This document shows positions 26,912 to 35,899 of a stretch of 64,000 bases of DNA, piece by piece. The DNA comes from Sulfuritalea sp. (GTDB taxonomy: Bacteria; Pseudomonadota; Gammaproteobacteria; Burkholderiales; Rhodocyclaceae), in the NCBI GenBank assembly GCA_016712985.1, contig JADJQA010000023.1, forward strand, positions 1-64,000, given 5' to 3'. The notes under the pieces are model-generated. The model worked only from the letters and a program-made list of their open reading frames with translations. It did not search any database and had not been told where the DNA came from. A program made the translations under genes and the position numbers. Within the stretch, counting starts at the first letter, position 1; each line of letters starts with the position of its first letter.

Positions 26912-28254
26912 CACGCTGCTCCCGCCGTCGAAGAAGCGCGGAAAAAGCCGCTGCCGGCACGCTGAACGTCCGGATTGACGAGACACTTCTTGTTCTCGAT
27001 GTGGTACTCGAACTCGCTCCGAAAATGCTTGATGAAGCTGCGCACCGGGAAAGCGGCGGCATCGGCCAGCGCGCAGATGGTTTTGCCCATCATGTTGTCG
27101 GTGACGCGATCGAGCAGATCGAGATCTTCCGTACGGCCCTGACCGTGCTCGATGCGATGCACCACGCGGTACAGCCAGCCGCTGCCCTCGCGGCATGGCG
27201 TGCACTGGCCGCAGGATTCCTCGAAGTAGAAGTAGGACAAACGCTCCAGCGCCTTGACCATGCACACCGTTTCGTCCATCACGATCACCGCGCCAGAACC
27301 GAGCATGGAGCCGGCCTTGGCTATGGAATCGTAATCCATGCTGCATTCCATCATGACGTCACCGGGCAGCACCGGCGCCGAGGAACCACCGGGGATGACC
27401 GCCTTGAGCTTGCGTCCCCCACGCATGCCGCCGGCCATCTCGAGCAGTTTGGCGAACGGCGTGCCCATCGGCACTTCGTAGTTGCCGGGGCGATTGACGT
27501 GCCCCGACACAGAGAACAGTTTGGTGCCGCCATTGTTGGCCTTGCCGAGATTCAGGTAGGCCTCGCCGCCCATGCCGAGAATGAAGGGAATCGCGGCAAA
27601 GGTTTCGGTGTTGTTGATGGTGGTCGGCTTGCCGTAAAGGCCAAAATTCGCTGGGAAGGGCGGCTTGTAGCGCGGTTGCCCTTTTTTGCCCTCGATCGAT
27701 TCGAGCAGTCCGGTTTCCTCGCCGCAAATGTAGGCGCCCCAACCGTGATGCGCGAACAGATCAAAGCTGAATTCCGACCCAAGAATCCTGTCGCCCAGAT
27801 AACCGGCAGCGCGGGCTTCGCCGAGCGCCTCTTCGAAACGCTGGTAGATCTCGAAGATCTCGCCGTGAATGTAGTTGTAGCCAAGCTTGGCACCGACGGC
27901 GTAGGCAGCGATGATCATGCCTTCGATGGTCGAATGCGGGTCAAAGCGTAGCAGGTCGCGATCCTTAAAGGTCCCGGGCTCACCCTCGTCACTGTTGCAG
28001 ACTACGTACTTTTCCGTTGCGGCCTTCGGCATGAAGCTCCACTTGAGACCGGTGGGAAAACCAGCGCCGCCGCGCCCGCGCAACGCCGACTTCTTGACCT
28101 CGGCAATCAACTCGTCCTGGGTCATCTTGCTGGCCAGGACTCGCTTGAGTTGGACATAGCCGCCGCGCGCCTCGTAGTCCTTGAGGCGCCATCCGGCGTC
28201 GCCCCTGGACCAACCGGTGGTGAGCAGCGGATTGATGGTGTCGATCAGAGCCAT
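26911..28254 (-). CDS. nuoF: NADH-quinone oxidoreductase subunit F
   Basis: The NADH-oxidising flavoprotein subunit. 447 residues. It shows the NADH-binding glycine-rich stretch GRGGAGFPTGLKWSF, the FMN-contact segment CNSDEGEPGTFKDRDLL, and the N3 [4Fe-4S] ligands in ESCGQCTPCREGSGW plus a distal Cys. It follows nuoE by one base and leads into the small coupled ORF before nuoG. Confidence 0.97.
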   Translation of the reverse strand: MALIDTINPLLTTGWSRGDAGWRLKDYEARGGYVQLKRVLASKMTQDELIAEVKKSALRGRGGAGFPTGLKWSFMPKAATEKYVVCNSDEGEPGTFKDRDLLRFDPHSTIEGMIIAAYAVGAKLGYNYIHGEIFEIYQRFEEALGEARAAGYLGDRILGSEFSFDLFAHHGWGAYICGEETGLLESIEGKKGQPRYKPPFPANFGLYGKPTTINNTETFAAIPFILGMGGEAYLNLGKANNGGTKLFSVSGHVNRPGNYEVPMGTPFAKLLEMAGGMRGGRKLKAVIPGGSSAPVLPGDVMMECSMDYDSIAKAGSMLGSGAVIVMDETVCMVKALERLSYFYFEESCGQCTPCREGSGWLYRVVHRIEHGQGRTEDLDLLDRVTDNMMGKTICALADAAAFPVRSFIKHFRSEFEYHIENKKCLVNPDVQRAGSGFFRASSTAGAA

Positions 28255-28255
28255 A

Positions 28256-28747
28256 TCATTTGCACTCCGCCAACAACTTGTCGATTTCTTCGGGGAACAT
28301 GAAGCCGCACATGCGCTTGTTGTTCACCAGCATTACCGGCGCATCGCCGCAGGCGCCCATGCACTCGCCCTCCTTCAACGTGAATTTTCCATCGGGGGTG
28401 GTCTCGTCGAAATCGATGCCGAGCTTTTCCTTGACGTAATCCGCGGCATGTACGCCGCCCGACAAGGCGCATGGCAGATTGGTGCATACCGTGAGCTTGT
28501 ACTTGCCAACCGGATGCAAGTCGTACATGTTGTAGAAGCTTGCCACCTCGTAGGCGGCTATCGGCGCCATGCCGAGATAGCCGGCGACAGCAGCGATGGC
28601 CTCCTGCGACAGCCAGCCCTTCTCGTCCTGCGCAATGACCAGCGCCGCCATTACCGCCGATTGCTTCTGATCAGCCGGGTACTTGGCCACTTCCCGGTCG
28701 ATTTTCGCCAGCGCTTCCTGGCTCAGCATGTTGTATTGGCTGTTCAT
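28256..28747 (-). CDS. nuoE: NADH-quinone oxidoreductase subunit E
   Basis: A 163-residue thioredoxin-like [2Fe-2S] subunit of the NADH dehydrogenase module. The ligands are in CTNLPCALSGG and CMGACGDAPVM. The helical N-terminus MNSQYNMLSQEALAKIDREV is typical. It lies 8 bp after nuoD. Confidence 0.97.
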   Translation of the reverse strand: MNSQYNMLSQEALAKIDREVAKYPADQKQSAVMAALVIAQDEKGWLSQEAIAAVAGYLGMAPIAAYEVASFYNMYDLHPVGKYKLTVCTNLPCALSGGVHAADYVKEKLGIDFDETTPDGKFTLKEGECMGACGDAPVMLVNNKRMCGFMFPEEIDKLLAECK

Positions 28748-28755
28748 GTGGCGGT

Positions 28756-30010
28756 CTATCGGTCAACGTCACCGAGCACCAGATCAATGGTACCGATCAC
28801 GGCAGTGGCATCGGCCAGCATGTGGCCCCGCACCAGTTCATCGACGCCTGCCAGATGCGGGATCCCCGCCGTGTGCAACTTGATCCGGTAGGGCTTGTTG
28901 GCGCCGTCCGAGACCGCCCAGACAGCCATCTCGCCCTTGGGATGCTCGATCGCGGCATAGGCTTCGCCGGCCGGGACGTGCATGCCTTCGGTAAACAGTT
29001 TGAAATGGTGGATCAGTTCTTCCATGCTGCCTTTCATCTTTTCCCGCGCCGGCGGCGCCACCTTGTGATCATCGGTGATCACCGGCCCAGGGTTCTTCCG
29101 CAGCCATTCGATACACTGGCGGATGATGCGATTGGCCTGGAGCATTTCCTCCATGCGCACCAGGTAGCGGTCATAGCAATCGCCATTCACCCCCACCGGA
29201 ATATCGAAATCCATGCGGTCATAGACTTCATAGGGCTGCTTCTTGCGCAGATCCCACTCGATACCCGACCCGCGCAACATCGGTCCGCTGAAGCCCTTCT
29301 GCAGGGCTCGTTCCGGGCTGATGACGCCGATGCCGACGGTACGCTGCTTCCAGATGCGATTGTCCGTCAGCAGGGTATGGTATTCGCTGACATACACCGG
29401 AAAACGATCGGTGAAGTCTTCGAGGAAATCCAGCAGCGAACCGCTGCGCGCCTCGTTGAGTTCCTTCACGGTCTGCGCGTTCTTGAAGCGGTTTTCCTGG
29501 TACTTCGGCATCTGCTCGGGCAGGTCGCGATAGACTCCACCGGGCCTATAGTAGGCCCCCATGCATGCGTATGCCGGTCAATGCCTCGAGGACGTCGAAC
29601 AGGTCTTCCCGCTCGCGAAAGGTGTAAAGCACCATGGTCATCGCGCCAATGTCGAGCGCGTGGGTGCCAATGCTGAGCAGATGATTCTTGATCCGCGTCA
29701 TCTCATCGATCATGACACGTATGTACTGGGCCCGTAGCGGCACCTCGACACCCAGCAAACGCTCCACCGCCAAGCAATAGGCGTGCTCGCTGGGGATCAT
29801 CGACGTGTAGTCGAGACGATCCAGGTAGGGCAGTGTCTGCAGCCAGGTGCGCGTCTCGGCGAGTTTCTCGGTGCCGCGATGCAGCAGCCCGATATGCGGG
29901 TCGGCGCGCACTATGACCTCGCCATCCAGCTCCAGCACCAGTCGCAAGACCCCGTGCGCGGCCGGGTGTTGCGGGCCAAAATTGATGGTGTAATTCTTTA
30001 CGTCAGCCAC
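28756..30010 (-). CDS. nuoD: NADH-quinone oxidoreductase subunit D, frameshifted
   Basis: The 49-kDa-type quinone-binding subunit related to NiFe hydrogenases. It starts with GTG at 30010 (VADVKNYTINFGPQHPAAHG) and overlaps the end of nuoC by 8 bp. GPQHPAAHG supplies the quinone-site His. A five-C run at 29556-29560 has one base too many: the frame breaks after LTGIRMHG and continues as AYYRPGGVYRDLPEQMPKYQ. Corrected length is 417 residues, exactly the family length. Confidence 0.95.
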
Positions 30011-30605
30011 GTCCGTCGCCCTTCGCGTAATTTTCCTCGCGCACGATGCGCGGCGTGACTTCGCGCGGCTCGATGGTCACGGGCTGATAGATGACGCGCT
30101 TCTGCTCGGGGTCGTATCGCATCTCCACATAGCCGGAAATCGGGAAGTCCTTGCGGAAGGGATGACCGACAAAACCATAGTCGGTCAAGATGCGGCGCAG
30201 GTCGACATGGCCCTCGAAATGAATGCCGAACAGGTCGAAGGCCTCGCGTTCGTACCAATTGGCGCTGTCCCAGACATCGGTAACGGACGCGACCACGGGG
30301 AACTCTTCGTCCTCGGCAAAGACCTTGACGCGCAAACGCCAGTTATGGGTGATCGACAGCAATTGGCTGACGGCCGCGTAACGCCTGCCCTGATAGCCGG
30401 TGAATTCCGAATAGTCGATGCCACTGAGATCCATAAGCTGTTCAAAACGCAGCGCAGGATCGTCACGCAACTGGCGCATCGCATCCAGATAATTTGCAGC
30501 CGGAATCACAACAGTCACCTCGCCGAACGCCAGCGCGGGTTCGCCGATGCGATCCCCGAGGCTTTCCTTGAGCTGCCGGCACAGGCGTTCCAGTTTGACG
30601 CTCAT
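30003..30605 (-). CDS. nuoC: NADH-quinone oxidoreductase subunit C
   Basis: The 30-kDa-type peripheral subunit of complex I, separate from NuoD as in most betaproteobacteria. 200 residues, with the family signature ERE(A)FDLFGIHFEGHVDLRR and DYGFVGHPFRKDFPISGYVE. It lies 18 bp after nuoB. Confidence 0.96.
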   Translation of the reverse strand: MSVKLERLCRQLKESLGDRIGEPALAFGEVTVVIPAANYLDAMRQLRDDPALRFEQLMDLSGIDYSEFTGYQGRRYAAVSQLLSITHNWRLRVKVFAEDEEFPVVASVTDVWDSANWYEREAFDLFGIHFEGHVDLRRILTDYGFVGHPFRKDFPISGYVEMRYDPEQKRVIYQPVTIEPREVTPRIVREENYAKGDGRG

Positions 30606-30623
30606 GGGATTGGTCTGTTCAGG

Positions 30624-31100
30624 TCAGCGGGCAATGGTGGTGGTGCGGCGGATCTTGCTCTGCAACTGAATCAGGCCATACAGCAGCGCCTCGGCCGTGG
30701 GCGGACAACCCGGCACGTAGACATCGACGGGCACGATGCGGTCCACGCCGCGCACCACCGAGTACGAGTAGTGGTAGTAGCCGCCGCCATTGGCGCAGGA
30801 ACCCATGGAGAGCACCCAGCGCGGTTCCGCCATCTGGTCATAGACCTTGCGCAGGGCCGGGGCCATCTTATTGGTCAGCGTGCCGGCGACAATCATGACA
30901 TCCGACTGGCGCGGGCTAGGCCGGAAGACGATTCCGAAGCGGTCGAGGTCATAACGCGAACAGCCGGCGTGAATCATCTCGATGGCGCAGCAGGCCAGAC
31001 CGAAGGTCATCGGCCACATCGAACCGGTACGCGTCCAGTTGATGATCTTGTCCAGCGAGGTGGTAACGAAGCCTTCCTGCAGAACGCCTTCGATGCTCAT
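30624..31100 (-). CDS. nuoB: NADH-quinone oxidoreductase subunit B
   Basis: Carries the terminal [4Fe-4S] cluster N2 that reduces quinone. 158 residues. The ligands are the adjacent Cys pair in FGLACCAIEMIHAG and the cysteines in SMGSCANGGG and VPGCPPTAEALLYG. It is separated from nuoA by 133 bp that contain a GC-rich palindrome. Confidence 0.97.
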   Translation of the reverse strand: MSIEGVLQEGFVTTSLDKIINWTRTGSMWPMTFGLACCAIEMIHAGCSRYDLDRFGIVFRPSPRQSDVMIVAGTLTNKMAPALRKVYDQMAEPRWVLSMGSCANGGGYYHYSYSVVRGVDRIVPVDVYVPGCPPTAEALLYGLIQLQSKIRRTTTIAR

Positions 31101-31173
31101 GCGCTGACTCCTTGCGGTGAATGCGCCCCGACACCGCGCCCCATGACGATCGAGCGTAGCGAGCCAAGCTGTC

Positions 31174-31195
31174 GCCCCCGCCCCGGGGCGGGGGC
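31174..31195. repeat. 22-bp perfect GC palindrome between nuoA and nuoB
   Basis: GCCCCCGCCCC followed at once by its reverse complement GGGGCGGGGGC. It sits in the unusually long (133 bp) nuoA-nuoB gap. It could be a processing or attenuation hairpin, or part of a dispersed repeat. Confidence 0.6.
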
Positions 31196-31233
31196 CGAGG
31201 GGTGGGGAGCGATCAATTCGCTTTTACGATTGC

Positions 31234-31608
31234 TCATTCCCAATCCAGCGCACCCTTGGCCCACGCATAGATGTAGCCAACGACGAGGATACCGATAAAT
31301 ACGAACATTTCGACGAAGCCGAATATCCTCATCGCTTCGGTATTGACGATCTCCTTGAAGATCGCCGCCCAGGGAAAGAGGAAGGCAATTTCCAGGTCGA
31401 ACAGGATGAACAGGATGGCGATCAGGTAATAGCGCACATCGAACTTCATGCGCGCATCTTCAAAGGGGGCAAAGCCGCACTCGAAGGCAGATAGCTTTTC
31501 ACTGTCCGGGCGATTGGGCGCGATCAACCAGCCAAGGAGGATCGGCGCACACCCGAAGGCGAGACCTACCAGGACGAAGACGAGGATCGGGAAGTAGTTA
31601 TCCAGCAT
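31234..31608 (-). CDS. nuoA: NADH-quinone oxidoreductase subunit A
   Basis: A 124-residue membrane subunit with three helices. The loop with the conserved Cys is KLSAFECGFAPFEDARMKFD and is followed by RYYLIAILFILFDLEIAFLF. Start 31608 (MLDNYFPILVFVLVG) is preferred over the longer form. It is the first gene of the nuo operon, 112 bp beyond tRNA-Leu. Confidence 0.96.
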   Translation of the reverse strand: MLDNYFPILVFVLVGLAFGCAPILLGWLIAPNRPDSEKLSAFECGFAPFEDARMKFDVRYYLIAILFILFDLEIAFLFPWAAIFKEIVNTEAMRIFGFVEMFVFIGILVVGYIYAWAKGALDWE

Positions 31609-31719
31609 TGGGGTGGTACAGCCACTGCATTCGTTACCATTGGCTGGCCGACCCGCGATGCTCCGCAAGACAACCGCCTCTCAACCAAATCATTACCGCT
31701 TAAACATTGCCAAATTTTT

Positions 31720-31804
31720 TGGTGCCGACGGTGAGACTCGAACTCACACAGCTTTCGCCACTACCCCCTCAAGATAGCGTGTCTACCAATTTCACCACGT
31801 CGGC
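31720..31804 (-). tRNA. tRNA-Leu(GAG)
   Basis: An 85-nt class II tRNA on the minus strand. Acceptor GCCGACG pairs with CGTCGGC. The anticodon loop TTGAGGG (stem CTATC/GGTAG) gives anticodon GAG. A short variable arm and an encoded CCA are present. Its position between secG and nuoA is the common proteobacterial arrangement. Confidence 0.95.
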
Positions 31805-31902
31805 AATGCGCTACTGCGCGAGTCACCCAAATTATATATCAGGCGATTGACTCGCTCATGCGCTGCAACAAAAAAATCTATCGCCCGAAGCTCGCCTGCG
31901 AC

Positions 31903-32253
31903 CTACTTCGGAATGTCCTTGGCCTTCGAATCCGGCACCGCCGGCATCTGCGCCGGAACCGCGGGAGCCGTCGGCACGGGGGCTGAATCCATCACACTTC
32001 CCGAAACCCTTGGGCGCGACGTCGCAATATAGGACAGCCCGAGACTGGTCAGGAAGAACACCGCCACGAGAACTGCGGTCGCGCGCGACAGAAAATTGGC
32101 GGAACCCGTCGCTCCGAACAAGCTGCCGGACGCACCGCTGCCGAAAGCCGCGCCCATGTCGGCACCCTTGCCGTGCTGAAGCAGGACGAGGCCGATAACG
32201 CTGAGACCAGCGATGATATGCACGGTCAGGATCACGGTATGCAACAAGTCCAT
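31903..32253 (-). CDS. secG: Preprotein translocase subunit SecG
   Basis: Small membrane subunit of the SecYEG channel. 116 residues with two hydrophobic helices (VILTVHIIAGLSVIGLVLLQ and the FLSRATAVLVAVFFLTSLGL segment) separated by the conserved GKGADMGAAFGSGASGSLFG loop. The Pro/Ala-rich C-terminal tail is typical. The gene normally follows tpiA; here its upstream neighbour is the divergent frdA. Confidence 0.95.
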   Translation of the reverse strand: MDLLHTVILTVHIIAGLSVIGLVLLQHGKGADMGAAFGSGASGSLFGATGSANFLSRATAVLVAVFFLTSLGLSYIATSRPRVSGSVMDSAPVPTAPAVPAQMPAVPDSKAKDIPK

Positions 32254-32334
32254 GAGAACCTCTGCGAAATTAAGTCGGGCGGTGGCACACAACTCCGCAA
32301 CCAGGAGCGAGTAGCGTGTGTTTTAAGGAACGCT

Positions 32335-32340
32335 ATTATA
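32335..32340 (-). promoter_or_regulatory. -10 box of the secG promoter
   Basis: TATAAT on the minus strand, 82 bp before the secG ATG; the matching -35 is weak. It probably drives secG, tRNA-Leu and possibly nuo. Confidence 0.4.
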
Positions 32341-32469
32341 GCGGCGGCGGCAAAGAAGCGCCAGACTGATGCCCGCTGGCGACGGCCAGGGAGTTTGCAG
32401 CGCATCCTCCACCTGTCAGCGCGATTGCTTGAAATTGAACTCGCAATTCATTTGATGTCCCTTCGGAGT

Positions 32470-32483
32470 TTGACAAATATCAA
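32470..32483 (+). promoter_or_regulatory. FNR/Anr-type binding site upstream of frdA
   Basis: TTGACAAATATCAA matches the FNR consensus TTGAT-N4-ATCAA at 9 of 10 fixed positions. Its centre (32476.5) lies about 41 bp before the start predicted from the -10 box at 32505-32510, the classic position for class II activation. It predicts induction of frdABCD when oxygen is low. Confidence 0.75.
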
Positions 32484-32504
32484 CACGACAGCCCTAAAAG
32501 CGTC

Positions 32505-32510
32505 GATAAT
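32505..32510 (+). promoter_or_regulatory. -10 box of the frd promoter
   Basis: GATAAT, one base from TATAAT. Transcription would begin near 32517. The FNR site replaces the -35 element. A GGGAG Shine-Dalgarno sequence precedes the frdA ATG. Confidence 0.6.
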
Positions 32511-32551
32511 CGCGCACCGATAATCAACTGATTACCTCATGGACGGGAGCA

Positions 32552-34309
32552 ATGGAAACAATATCGACTGATGTTGCAATCATAGGTGCCGGAGGAGCTG
32601 GCCTGCGCGCTGCCATCGCTCTGGCCGAAACGGATCCCAAGCTTCGCATAGCACTGATCTCGAAAGTCTACCCGATGCGCAGCCATACTTGTTCCGCGGA
32701 GGGAGGCGCTGCCGGCGTAATCAAGCCGGATGACAGTTTCGACCTGCACTTTGACGATACCGCTGGCGGCGGCGACTGGCTGTCCGATCAGGACTGCGTC
32801 GAATACTTCATCCACGAAGCTCCCAAAGAACTCCTGCAACTGGAACACTGGGGCTGCCCGTGGAACCGCGAGGCGGATGGATCGGTAGCGGTGCGGCCGT
32901 TCGGCGGCATGAAGAAAAAGCGCACCTGGTTCGCCGCCGACAAGTCGGGCTTCCATATCTTGCACACGCTTTTTCAAACTTCCCTGCAGTTTCCGTCGAT
33001 CACTCGCTATGACGAATTCTTTGGACTCGACTTGCTGATCGATGAGGGACGTTGCCAAGGTGTGACGGCGATGGAGATGCGCAGCGGCGAGTTGCGCCAG
33101 TTCCACGCCAAGGCGGTGATCATCGCCGGCGGCGGCGGCGGCCGCATGTTCCCCTTCTCCACCAACGGCGCGATCAAGACCGGCGACGGCATGGCCATGG
33201 CCTACCGGGCCGGAGCTCCCCTGAAAGACATGGAATTCGTCCAGTATCACCCGACGGGTCTGCCCAATACCGGCAGCCTGCTGACGGAAGCCTGTCGCGG
33301 CGAAGGCGGCATCCTGGTAAACAAGAACGGCCGCCGCTACCTGCAGGACTACGGCATGGGTCCGGAAACCCCGGTGGGCAAGCCGCAGCTCAAGACCATG
33401 GAACTGGGGCCGCGCGACCGCGTCAGCCAGGCCTACTGGCACGAACTGCAAAAAGGCAATACGGTGTCGACCCAATGGGGTGAATGCGTGCTGCTCGACA
33501 TGCGCCACCTCGGCGAGAAGTACATCGACGAGCGCCTGCCCCTGGTGCGCGAGTTGTGCGCGAGCTATCTTCAGGTCGATATCGTCAAGGACCCGGTGCC
33601 GATCCGTCCCGTGGTGCATTACATGATGGGTGGCATATCCACCAATACCAAGGCTGCGACGCCGATACCGGGCCTGTTTGCCGCCGGCGAGTGCGCCTGC
33701 GTCAGCTTGAACGGCGCCAATCGACTGGGCTCGAACTCGCTGGTCGAGTTGCTGGTCTTCGGTCGCCGCGCCGCACTCTCCGCCATCGAGCATATTCAGG
33801 GCCTGCCTGCCGCGAACACCAAGGCGCTGAATGCCCGCGCCGTAGAAACTCAGAAGCGCATCGACGGGCTCTACGCGCGCACCAACGGCACCGAATCGAT
33901 GTCCGGAGTGCGCAAGGAGATGATGGACACGATGGAAAAGAACGCGGGCATCTACCGCACCGAGGAAGGCCTGCAGGAAGGTGTCAAGATAATTCACGAC
34001 CTGCGCCAGCGCTATGACAAAGTTATTCTCACCGACAAGAGCAAGGTTTTCAACACCGATCTGTTCCAGATGCTCGAGCTGGGTTCCATGCTGGATTGCG
34101 CCGAAGCGGTTACGGTAGGCGCCCTCGCGCGCAAGGAATCGCGCGGCGCGCACCAGCGCCTTGACTATGCGGAGCGCGACGACAACAAATTCCTGCGCCA
34201 TACCATGGCCTATTTCAAGGGCCTGGAACCCCCACGTATCGACTACCTCGACGTGGTAATCACCAAATCGCCACCGGGCGTGCGCGATTACTCTGGAGAC
34301 CACAAATGA
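32552..34309 (+). CDS. frdA: Fumarate reductase / succinate dehydrogenase flavoprotein subunit
   Basis: Interconverts fumarate and succinate at a covalent FAD on the cytoplasmic side of the membrane. 585 residues. It has the dinucleotide fold (TDVAIIGAGGAGLRAAIALA), the FAD-attachment His in RSHTCSAEGGAAG, the substrate-binding QYHPTGLPNTGSL and the active-site Arg/His region VPIRPVVHYMMGGI. Together with the two separate small membrane subunits downstream this makes it an E. coli-type quinol:fumarate reductase rather than the Sdh of the aerobic cycle. It overlaps frdB by ATGA. Confidence 0.92.
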   Translation: METISTDVAIIGAGGAGLRAAIALAETDPKLRIALISKVYPMRSHTCSAEGGAAGVIKPDDSFDLHFDDTAGGGDWLSDQDCVEYFIHEAPKELLQLEHWGCPWNREADGSVAVRPFGGMKKKRTWFAADKSGFHILHTLFQTSLQFPSITRYDEFFGLDLLIDEGRCQGVTAMEMRSGELRQFHAKAVIIAGGGGGRMFPFSTNGAIKTGDGMAMAYRAGAPLKDMEFVQYHPTGLPNTGSLLTEACRGEGGILVNKNGRRYLQDYGMGPETPVGKPQLKTMELGPRDRVSQAYWHELQKGNTVSTQWGECVLLDMRHLGEKYIDERLPLVRELCASYLQVDIVKDPVPIRPVVHYMMGGISTNTKAATPIPGLFAAGECACVSLNGANRLGSNSLVELLVFGRRAALSAIEHIQGLPAANTKALNARAVETQKRIDGLYARTNGTESMSGVRKEMMDTMEKNAGIYRTEEGLQEGVKIIHDLRQRYDKVILTDKSKVFNTDLFQMLELGSMLDCAEAVTVGALARKESRGAHQRLDYAERDDNKFLRHTMAYFKGLEPPRIDYLDVVITKSPPGVRDYSGDHK

Positions 34310-35048
34310 AAGAGCGCCTTGTCCAGCTTGAAGTGTTGCGTTACAACCCGGACACGGACACCGAGGCCCGCTTCCAGCGCTACGAAGTGACCTGTGCCGA
34401 GGAATGGGTAGTGCTTGATGCCTTGAACAAGGTCAAGGCGGACATCGACCCGACGCTGAATTACCGCTGGTCCTGCCACATGGCGGTCTGCGGCAGTTGC
34501 GGCATGATGATCAACGGCGAACCCAAGCTGTCCTGCCACACTTTCCTGCGCGACTACGAGGGCGTAATCCGGGTAGAGCCCCTGGTGCACTTCCCGGTCG
34601 AGCGCGACCTCGTGACCGCCCCAGACGACTTCATGGAAAAGTTGAAACGCGTCAAGCCCTACATAATCCCCAAGGAAAAGAAGCCGATCAGCGAAGGCGA
34701 GTACAAGCAGACCCCGGCGCAACTGATGAAGTTCCGCCAGTATTCGATGTGCATCAACTGCATGCTGTGCTATGCGGCCTGCCCCGAATACGGTCTGACG
34801 CCCCACTTCATCGGCCCCGCGGCCTTGACGCTGGCACATCGCTACAACCAGGACTCGCGCGACGGCGGGCGCAAGGAAAGACAGGAAGTCGTCGCCACCC
34901 ACGAAGGCGTATGGGAATGCACCTTCGTTGGCGCCTGTTCCGAGTCTGCCCGGCGCACGTCGACCCCGCGAGCGCCCTGCAGCAGATGAAGATCACCAGT
35001 TCGATCGACTGGATAGTCGAACACCTGATTCCGGGAGGCAAGTCATGA
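34306..35048 (+). CDS. frdB: Fumarate reductase iron-sulfur subunit, frameshifted
   Basis: Carries [2Fe-2S], [4Fe-4S] and [3Fe-4S] clusters between FAD and quinone. The ligands are in WSCHMAVCGSCGMM and SCHTF, then CINCMLCYAACP and, after the break, CSEVCPAHVDP. One G is missing near 34944: the frame ends early after GACSE and continues one base off as VCPAHVDPASALQQMKIT. Corrected length is 247 residues. It overlaps frdA and frdC by ATGA. Confidence 0.92.
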
Positions 35049-35437
35049 GCCGCAACCCATTGATTAGAGAGGTCCCGCCGACGTCCTGGTACTTCCGCCA
35101 TCCGCTCTACCTGCGCTACATGTCGCGCGAAATCACCAGCATTTTCATCGGCGCCTACTGCGTGCTGCTGGTGGTCGGCCTGCAGCGCCTTGCCGCCGGC
35201 CCGGCAGCCTGGGAAGGCTTCGTCACCGCACTGCAAAGCCCGGCTTCGATCGTGTTTCAGTTCCTGTGCCTGGTCGCCGCCTTCTATCACGCCGCTACCT
35301 GGTTCAATGCCACGCAGAAAGCCATGCCGCTGCAGATCGGCGAGGACTTCGTCCCCGGCAATGTCATTTCCGGCGCGCACTACGCTGCCTGGGCCGTGTT
35401 GTCGGTTGTCGTGCTGTTTTTCACTGGAGTGTTCTGA
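35045..35437 (+). CDS. frdC: Fumarate reductase membrane anchor subunit C
   Basis: A 130-residue protein with three hydrophobic helices that helps bind menaquinone/ubiquinone. It starts MSRNPLIREVPPTSWYFRHP, close to the FrdC N-terminus of E. coli, and contains the FYHAATWFNATQKAMPL segment. It overlaps frdB and is followed two bases later by frdD. Confidence 0.88.
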   Translation: MSRNPLIREVPPTSWYFRHPLYLRYMSREITSIFIGAYCVLLVVGLQRLAAGPAAWEGFVTALQSPASIVFQFLCLVAAFYHAATWFNATQKAMPLQIGEDFVPGNVISGAHYAAWAVLSVVVLFFTGVF

Positions 35438-35439
35438 CC

Positions 35440-35781
35440 ATGGCCAAATCACATAAACCTGTCGTCTGGTTTCCCTTCGCCGCGGGCGGCACAGTTATCG
35501 CCTTCTGCATCCCCGTGATCGTCCTGCTCACGTTTCTCGCGGCGCTGGGCAATGTTCCGGCCGGACTCAGCTACGAAAAGATGCACGCCTTCGCCGGCAA
35601 CGGCTTGGGCAAGCTGATAATTTTTGGCGTGGTCGCCCTGTCGCTGTGGAGTTCAGCGCATCGCCTGCGCTGCACCTGTTACGATTTTGGCATACGCGCC
35701 GACACGCTGGTGGCAACTGTTCTGTATATCGCGGCGATCGTGCTCAGCATTGCGGCCGCAATGTTCCTGCTGCGGATCTAG
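35440..35781 (+). CDS. frdD: Fumarate reductase membrane anchor subunit D
   Basis: A 113-residue protein with three hydrophobic helices. It starts MAKSHKPVVWFPFAAGGTVI and contains AHRLRCTCYDFGI after the second helix, as in FrdD. With FrdC it anchors the complex and forms the quinone sites. No haem-binding His pattern of SdhC/D type is seen, in line with the haem-free four-subunit class. Confidence 0.87.
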   Translation: MAKSHKPVVWFPFAAGGTVIAFCIPVIVLLTFLAALGNVPAGLSYEKMHAFAGNGLGKLIIFGVVALSLWSSAHRLRCTCYDFGIRADTLVATVLYIAAIVLSIAAAMFLLRI

Positions 35782-35899
35782 GCGCCACACCGCCGCCAAC
35801 AGGCGCGCGCAAGCGCACATCGACATGAACCCGAACCGGCAGTTCGGCAATACTGCCCGCTTGTTTGACCTGGTCGGACCTCCGCCGGACTGACCGGCC

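Noticed and set aside
34928..35045. A longer FrdC start upstream of 35045
   Set aside because: The extra codons are the out-of-frame end of frdB. The ATG at 35045 overlaps the frdB stop and matches the FrdC N-terminus.
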